NCBI GenBank assembly: GCA_017630395.1
Contig: JAGBVI010000045.1
Location: forward strand, 1-37,510
Length of the DNA stretch: 37,510 nucleotides
Source of the DNA: Paludibacteraceae bacterium
GTDB taxonomy: Bacteria; Bacteroidota; Bacteroidia; Bacteroidales; Paludibacteraceae
Direction of reading: 5' to 3'
Every line of letters begins with the position of its first letter. Position 1 is the first letter of the stretch. Of this stretch, positions 32,950 to 37,510 are shown piece after piece. The notes under the pieces were generated by a model, which was not told where the DNA came from, did not search any database, and saw only the letters and a list, made by a program, of their open reading frames with translations. Made by a program: the position numbers and the translations under genes.

Positions 32950-35900
32950 TTAATACTCCATCTTAGTCATACGAACGTAGCTTTGGTAACGTTTCTTAGC
33001 CATCTCTTCAGAGGCATCAAACAACTCTTGAGCTTCGTTAGGATATTGTTTCATTACAGAAGCGTAACGAACTTCACCCTTCAAGAAGTCTTGGAATTTA
33101 GAGTAGTCAGGCTCTTTAGAGTCTAAGATAAACGGATTCTTGCCCTCTTCTTCCAAAGCAGGGTTGAATCTCCATAAGTGCCAGTAACCACATTCAACAG
33201 CCTTCGCCTCTTCAGCTTGAGCTTTACCCATACCGGCTTTCAAACCATGGTTAATACATGGAGCATAAGCGATAATCAAAGACGGACCTGGATAAGCTTC
33301 AGCCTCACGAATAGCTTTCAAGCATTGAGTTTGGTCTGCACCCATTGCGATTTGAGCTACATAAACATAACCGTATGTAGTTGCAATCATACCAAGGTCT
33401 TTTTTGCGAACTCTCTTACCTGATGCGGCAAATTTAGCGATAGCACCAAGTGGAGTAGCCTTAGAAGATTGACCACCTGTATTAGAATAAACCTCAGTAT
33501 CAAGAACCAAGATGTTAACATCTTTACCGGACGCAATCACGTGATCCAAACCACCATATCCGATATCATAAGAAGCACCATCACCACCGATAATCCATTG
33601 AGAACGTTTGATTAGGTAACCTTCCAATTCAACCAATTGTTTGCAGTGGTTACATTTATCTTTACCGGCTTCGATAACAGGAATAATTTTCTCTGCCAAT
33701 TCTTTTGTTTTGTCTGCATTATCTTTATTCTCAATCCAAGCTGCGAACAATTCTTTAGCCTCAGCAGGAGTGCAATCTGCTGCAATAGCCTCAGTCATTA
33801 CGCGTTCGATACGTTCGCGCATCTTTTCGTTAGCCAATTGCATACCCAAACCAAACTCACAGAAATCTTCGAACAAAGAGTTAGCCCAAGCAGGACCTTG
33901 TCCTTTTTCGTTTGTTGTATAAGGAGTTGACGGAATTGAACCAGAATAGATAGAAGAACATCCTGTTGCATTAGCAACAATTTCGCGATCTCCATACAAT
34001 TGAGTAATCAATTTAACGTAAGGAGTTTCACCACAACCAGAGCATGCGCCAGAGAACTCAAACAATGGAGTTGCAAATTGTGAATTTTTAGGGTTAGAAG
34101 TGATGTCCACCAAATTTTGTTTGCTAGATACCTTTTTAACAGCATATTCCCAATTGTTAGCTTCCAACTTAGCTGCATCAGATTCAGGATCGAAAGGAAC
34201 CATCTTAAGAGCCAATTTGTAATCACCTTCAGCTTTAGGATTACCAGGACATACATCCACACAGTTACCACAACCCAAGCAGTCCATTACACCTACTTGC
34301 ATACGGAACTTCATACCCTTCATAGCTGCAGGAGCTTTCATCTCTATCATCTCTCCATTCATACCCTTAGCCTCTTCGTCGGTCATAACGATAGGACGGA
34401 TACAAGCGTGAGGACAAACAAAAGCACACTTGTTACATTGGATACAGTTGTCTGCATTCCAAACAGGAACAAATGCAGATACACCACGTTTTTCGTAAGC
34501 AGCAGTACCGGCATACCATGTACCATCTTCAATATCTTTAAATGCAGATACTGGAAGCAAGTCTCCATCTTGAGCGTTGATAGGACGAACAACCTTATTG
34601 ATGAATTCAGGGTCGTTGTTAGCCGGAGCAGCATCAGCAGCCAAGTTAGCCCATGCAGCATCGATTGCCAATTCTTTGTATTCGCCACCACGGTCAACAG
34701 CAGAGTAGTTCTTGTTTACCACATCTTCACCTTTCTTACCATATGACTTAACGATGAATTTCTTCATTTGCTCGATAGCCAAATCAACAGGAATTACGCC
34801 TGTGATACGGAAGAATGCTGATTGAAGGATAGTGTTTGTACGATTTCCTAAACCAATCTCTTGAGCAATCTTAGTAGCGTTGATATAATAAACTTTGATG
34901 TTGTTTTTAGCAAAGTAAGCTTTTACCTTGTTAGGCAAGTTTTTAGCCAACTCTTCACCTTCCCAAATAGTATTTAACAAGAAAGTACCATTCTTTTGAA
35001 GACCGCGAGTTACATCGTACATATTCAAGTAAGCTTGAACGTGACAAGCAACAAAGTTAGGAGTATTCACCAAGTAAGTAGAGCGAATTGGGTTATCACC
35101 AAAACGTAAGTGAGAACAAGTGAAACCTCCGGACTTTTTAGAGTCGTATGAGAAGTAAGCCTGACAATGTTTGTTTGTGTTGTCACCGATGATTTTAACA
35201 GAGTTTTTGTTAGCTCCCACAGTACCATCAGCACCCAAACCATAGAATTTTGCTTCAAACATACCTTCGCCACCAACAGCAACTTCTTCTTTTTGAGGAA
35301 GAGAAGTGAAAGTAACATCATCAACGATACCAATAGTAAAGTGATTTTTAGGAGTATTCAAAGACATGTTTTCGTAAACAGAAAGGATTTGAGCCGGGGT
35401 AGTATCTTTAGAACCCAAACCATAACGACCTCCAACGATAACAGGGGCATTTTTCTCTTCGAAATAAGCGTCGCGAACATCCAAATACAAAGGCTCTCCG
35501 GTTGCTCCTGGTTCTTTAGTTCTATCAAGAACAGTAACAACTTTTGCGCTCTTTGGAACAGCAGCCAACAAGTGTTTTGCAGAGAATGGACGATACAAGT
35601 GTACAGCCACCATACCCACTTTTTCACCTTTTGCAGCTAAGAAGTCGATTACTTCGCGAATACACTCAGTTACAGAACCCATTGCGATGATTACGCGGTC
35701 TGCGTCCGGTGCTCCATAATAATCAAACAAACCATATTTACGACCGGTGATTTTAGAAATCTCGTTCATATATTCTTCAACGATTTCCGGAACAGCATCG
35801 TACATAGCGTTGCAAGATTCACGATGAGTGAAGAATGTATCTGGATTTTCAGCCATACCTCGCATTACAGGCTTGTTTGGATTTAAAGCTCTGTTACGGA

Positions 35901-36513
35901 ATTCAGCCAACATTTTTTGGTCGATAAGTGGAGCCAAATCTTCGTTCTCCAACTTTTCGATTTTTTGAATCTCGTGAGAAGTACGGAATCCGTCAAAGAA
36001 GTTCAAGAATGGAACTTGAGATTTGATTGTTGCCAAGTGAGCTACACCGGCCAAATCCATAACCTCTTGTACAGAACCCTCTGCCAACATAGCAAAACCG
36101 GTTTGACGGCATGCGTAAACGTCTTGGTGATCTCCAAAAATACATAGTGCATGAGATGCCAATGTACGTGCAGATACGTGGAATACTGCCGGCATTTTTT
36201 CTGCTGCAATCTTGTACATGTTAGGGATCATCAATAGTAATCCTTGAGATGCAGTGTAAGTAGAAGTCAAGGCTCCTGCTTGAATTGCTCCGTGTACAGC
36301 TCCTGCAGCTCCTGCTTCAGATTGCATTTCTGTTACAGATACAGTTTCGCCGAAGATGTTTTTACGACCTTGGGCTGCCCATTCATCTACGTGTTCTGCC
36401 ATTGTTGATGATGGCGTAATAGGGTAGATGCAAGCACATTCGCTGAACATATAGGAAATATGTGCAGCTGCTTCATTTCCATCACAAGTGATGAATTTTT
36501 TTTCTTTAGCCAT
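32950..36513 (-). CDS. nifJ: Pyruvate:ferredoxin (flavodoxin) oxidoreductase, single-chain
   Basis: 1187 residues, the usual length of homodimeric PFOR. It oxidises pyruvate with CoA to acetyl-CoA and CO2 and reduces ferredoxin or flavodoxin. Domain I opens with CDGNEAAAHISYMFSECACI and YPITPSSTMAE. The ferredoxin-like domain has CIQCNKCAFVCPHACIRP and CLGCGNCVDVCPGNPKAEGD (two [4Fe-4S] sites, about residues 690-770). The C-terminal thiamine-diphosphate domain has CSGCGETPYVKL, then GDGASYDIGYGGLDHV and VYSNTGGQSSKATP. A further Cys pair (CNHCKQL) precedes the TPP-binding Gly-Asp-Gly. It is a single-gene unit with -7 boxes at 36643-36650 and 36597-36604 and a strong terminator. It indicates anaerobic central metabolism. 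Confidence 0.97.
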   Translation of the reverse strand: MAKEKKFITCDGNEAAAHISYMFSECACIYPITPSSTMAEHVDEWAAQGRKNIFGETVSVTEMQSEAGAAGAVHGAIQAGALTSTYTASQGLLLMIPNMYKIAAEKMPAVFHVSARTLASHALCIFGDHQDVYACRQTGFAMLAEGSVQEVMDLAGVAHLATIKSQVPFLNFFDGFRTSHEIQKIEKLENEDLAPLIDQKMLAEFRNRALNPNKPVMRGMAENPDTFFTHRESCNAMYDAVPEIVEEYMNEISKITGRKYGLFDYYGAPDADRVIIAMGSVTECIREVIDFLAAKGEKVGMVAVHLYRPFSAKHLLAAVPKSAKVVTVLDRTKEPGATGEPLYLDVRDAYFEEKNAPVIVGGRYGLGSKDTTPAQILSVYENMSLNTPKNHFTIGIVDDVTFTSLPQKEEVAVGGEGMFEAKFYGLGADGTVGANKNSVKIIGDNTNKHCQAYFSYDSKKSGGFTCSHLRFGDNPIRSTYLVNTPNFVACHVQAYLNMYDVTRGLQKNGTFLLNTIWEGEELAKNLPNKVKAYFAKNNIKVYYINATKIAQEIGLGNRTNTILQSAFFRITGVIPVDLAIEQMKKFIVKSYGKKGEDVVNKNYSAVDRGGEYKELAIDAAWANLAADAAPANNDPEFINKVVRPINAQDGDLLPVSAFKDIEDGTWYAGTAAYEKRGVSAFVPVWNADNCIQCNKCAFVCPHACIRPIVMTDEEAKGMNGEMIEMKAPAAMKGMKFRMQVGVMDCLGCGNCVDVCPGNPKAEGDYKLALKMVPFDPESDAAKLEANNWEYAVKKVSSKQNLVDITSNPKNSQFATPLFEFSGACSGCGETPYVKLITQLYGDREIVANATGCSSIYSGSIPSTPYTTNEKGQGPAWANSLFEDFCEFGLGMQLANEKMRERIERVMTEAIAADCTPAEAKELFAAWIENKDNADKTKELAEKIIPVIEAGKDKCNHCKQLVELEGYLIKRSQWIIGGDGASYDIGYGGLDHVIASGKDVNILVLDTEVYSNTGGQSSKATPLGAIAKFAASGKRVRKKDLGMIATTYGYVYVAQIAMGADQTQCLKAIREAEAYPGPSLIIAYAPCINHGLKAGMGKAQAEEAKAVECGYWHLWRFNPALEEEGKNPFILDSKEPDYSKFQDFLKGEVRYASVMKQYPNEAQELFDASEEMAKKRYQSYVRMTKMEY

Positions 36514-36596
36514 AATTTAATATAATTAAACAATAAAATTTTACTCTCTATTGAGGTTTATCTATTTGATTATTAGTTATTTTTAATGCTTATTAC

Positions 36597-36650
36597 CAAA
36601 TTTAACCTCGTGTTTTTTGTTTAAACTCTTATATTCAATCAGCAAAGTTA
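36597..36650 (-). promoter_or_regulatory. Candidate promoter region of the PFOR gene
   Basis: Two exact TAnnTTTG boxes on the minus strand: TAACTTTG (36643-36650) and TAAATTTG (36597-36604). They lie 130 and 84 bases ahead of the start codon. Neither has a perfect -33 box, so which one is used is open. Confidence 0.5.
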
Positions 36651-36684
36651 AAATTTTTTTGGTAATTTCCCAATCCTTTTTTTT

Positions 36685-36832
36685 AGAAGTTGTTTAAATT
36701 TTATTTCGAGCCTATTTGAGAGAGATTTTTAAATTTATTTTTATTATTTTTTGCCGTTAATAGTGCACTATTATTAAATAAAGAATAATAAAAATAGTTT
36801 AAAGGTGAGGTCTATAAATTTACCGTTTTAAG
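36685..36832 (+). repeat. MITE-like repeat, copy 4 (right part lost)
   Basis: It begins with the intact 20-base end AGAAGTTGTTTAAATTTTAT and follows the family for about 148 bases, with more substitutions than other copies. It stops after TTTACCGTTTTAA. The right ~245 bases are missing. Confidence 0.85.
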
Positions 36833-36836
36833 TAGA

Positions 36837-36983
36837 GTAATTATTGAGAAACCGGAACTTACTGAACGTTATATGCAAAGAAGTATATTTGATAGGTTAA
36901 AAAATGGTATAAATATCAATGAAATTTGGTTGTTGAATAAGAATGGTGATATTTCTCTTTTATATAAAAAAACGGACGGTTAG
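36837..36983 (+). other. Possible coding remnant joined to repeat copy 4
   Basis: Directly after the truncated repeat a 48-codon frame reads VIIEKPELTERYMQRSIFDR and continues through EIWLLNKNGDISLLYKKTDG to a stop at 36981. It has protein-like composition but no ATG before codon 13 (36873) and no recognised family. It may be the 3' end of a gene cut by the repeat, or a chance frame. Its end overlaps the candidate small RNA on the other strand. Confidence 0.25.
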
Positions 36984-37037
36984 GGAAACTCCTAACCCCC
37001 GCTATCAACGAATCGGTAGTCATTAGCTACGGAATCG
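36966..37037 (-). ncRNA. Candidate ~70-base small RNA with promoter and terminator
   Basis: On the minus strand a promoter (TTG at 37071-37073, 19-base spacer, TATTTTTG at 37044-37051) precedes two hairpins. The first is imperfect: AACGATTCCGTAG pairing with CTACCGATTCGTT. The second is GGTTAGG/CCTAACC (36978-36997), followed 5 bases later by seven U (36966-36972). All parts of a short transcription unit are present. A short frame from ATG 37025 also exists, so a tiny peptide is possible. Confidence 0.4.
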
Positions 37038-37043
37038 TTAATG

Positions 37044-37073
37044 CAAAAATACAAATATTTTTGGATGTTGCAA
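37044..37073 (-). promoter_or_regulatory. Promoter of the candidate small RNA
   Basis: TATTTTTG (37044-37051) matches TAnnTTTG, and TTG (37071-37073) lies 19 bases upstream on the minus strand. Transcription would begin near 37037, after the end of the small membrane-protein gene. Confidence 0.45.
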
Positions 37074-37083
37074 GGATTTTTAT

Positions 37084-37254
37084 TTATTTACCAAACAATC
37101 CTTTTAGGCCGATATAGGCAAGACTCAAGACGTTTGCGGTTGTAGTGGCAAGTAAGACGTTTAAAACGGACGGAGAAAGGTATAAAACAGTAGCACCAAC
37201 AAGAATGAGGATAATAAGAACCATACCTAACCAAATAGAGGAAGTCCAAACCAT
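37084..37254 (-). CDS. Small membrane protein of unknown function (56 codons)
   Basis: The frame begins MVWTSSIWLGMVLIILILVG and ends LSLAYIGLKGLFGK before TAA. It has one strong membrane helix (residues about 8-27) and a second hydrophobic stretch (about 30-52), so it is probably a small inner-membrane protein. I do not recognise a named family. It stands alone, with the candidate small RNA starting 30 bases past its stop codon and repeat copy 5 upstream. The overlapping frame at 37088-37348 has an unlikely, Cys/Tyr-rich composition in this part and looks like a shadow of this gene. Confidence 0.6.
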   Translation of the reverse strand: MVWTSSIWLGMVLIILILVGATVLYLSPSVLNVLLATTTANVLSLAYIGLKGLFGK

Positions 37255-37374
37255 CTTTATCCAAAATTCTAACAGACAAATTTTTGGAACTATTTTTGAT
37301 TATTCCATCCTTTTTATATATTTTTGTCTGAATATACTTTTTGAACATTTTTGAAGAGTAGGTTGAGGTAATTT

Positions 37375-37510
37375 AGAAGTTGTTTAAATTTTATTTCGAG
37401 CATATTTGAGAGAGATTTTTAAATCTATTTTTAGTCTTCTTTTGCAGAAAATAGTGGACTATTATCAAAAAAGGAGAATAAAAATAGGTTAAAAAGAATC
37501 TCAAAGATGC
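37375..37510 (+). repeat. MITE-like repeat, copy 5 (internal-deletion form, cut by window edge)
   Basis: It starts with the intact 20-base terminal repeat and matches copy 2 for about 115 bases to AAAAATAGGTT. It then jumps to AAAAGAATCTCAAAGATGC, which in copy 2 lies about 200 bases further on (13884-13903). The middle is therefore deleted while both subterminal parts are kept. The right end is outside the window. Confidence 0.88.

Noticed and set aside
34117-34746. 209-codon frame opposite the PFOR gene
   Set aside because: It is antisense to the ferredoxin domain of PFOR, Ser/Thr/His-rich in composition and without a recognisable motif; a shadow frame.

Overview
This AT-rich window looks like a chromosomal piece of an anaerobic Bacteroidales-type Bacteroidetes. 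The signs are a fused nuoCD within a nuo operon that lacks nuoEFG, PorP/SprF and OmpA/PD40 proteins of the type IX secretion system (T9SS), a T9SS-tailed xylanase, a very large single-chain pyruvate:ferredoxin oxidoreductase, and promoter -7 boxes of the TAnnTTTG type. No rRNA, tRNA or CRISPR array was found.

Layout. 1-495: a truncated copy of a repeat. 496-2849 (-): porP-like gene plus ompA/PD40 gene. 3030-12986 (-): nuoA-B-CD-H-I-J-K-L-M-N, tightly packed, ending in an intrinsic terminator. 13134-13214 (-): a candidate 26-codon gene with its own promoter and terminator, followed by a full-length repeat copy (13566-13961). 14161-15543 (+): an ectoine-type aspartokinase. 15720-16313 (-): Fe-type superoxide dismutase. 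16541-17221 (-): TonB. 17637-22696 (-): rimM, rlmB, an RluA-type pseudouridine synthase, an unrecognised exported protein and an M49 peptidase lipoprotein, probably co-transcribed. 22697-25232: 2.5 kb without a normal gene, holding small-transcript signals, three copies of a structured RNA, a second full repeat copy and a dead IS4 transposase. 25233-27254 (-): multidomain GH10 xylanase. 27351-28034 (+): OmpA-domain gene with a broken 5' end. 28470-32252 (+): single-polypeptide restriction-modification-specificity enzyme with a G8 tract before its second target-recognition domain, then a Uma2-like gene. 32950-36513 (-): pyruvate:ferredoxin oxidoreductase. 36514-37510: two more repeat copies, a candidate small RNA and a 56-codon membrane-protein gene.

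How it fits together. Pyruvate oxidation by PFOR yields reduced ferredoxin, and an 11-subunit-type complex I without the NADH module could accept such electrons and pump ions. TonB would use the resulting gradient for outer-membrane uptake. The xylanase carries a C-terminal tail like those exported by T9SS, whose PorP/OmpA-type components are encoded at the left end. The stretch from about 22.7 to 32.9 kb looks like an accessory region.

The most notable items are: (1) a family of about 396-bp MITE-like elements with 20-bp terminal inverted repeats, five copies here, one an internal-deletion derivative; (2) three paralogous RNA modules in 1.1 kb that share a 50-nt identical block (two copies), a conserved TCACA/TGTGA pseudoknot pairing and stems of different sequence that still pair; (3) the probable phase-variation tract in the restriction-modification gene. 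All calls come from reading the sequence by eye; no database search or folding program was run.
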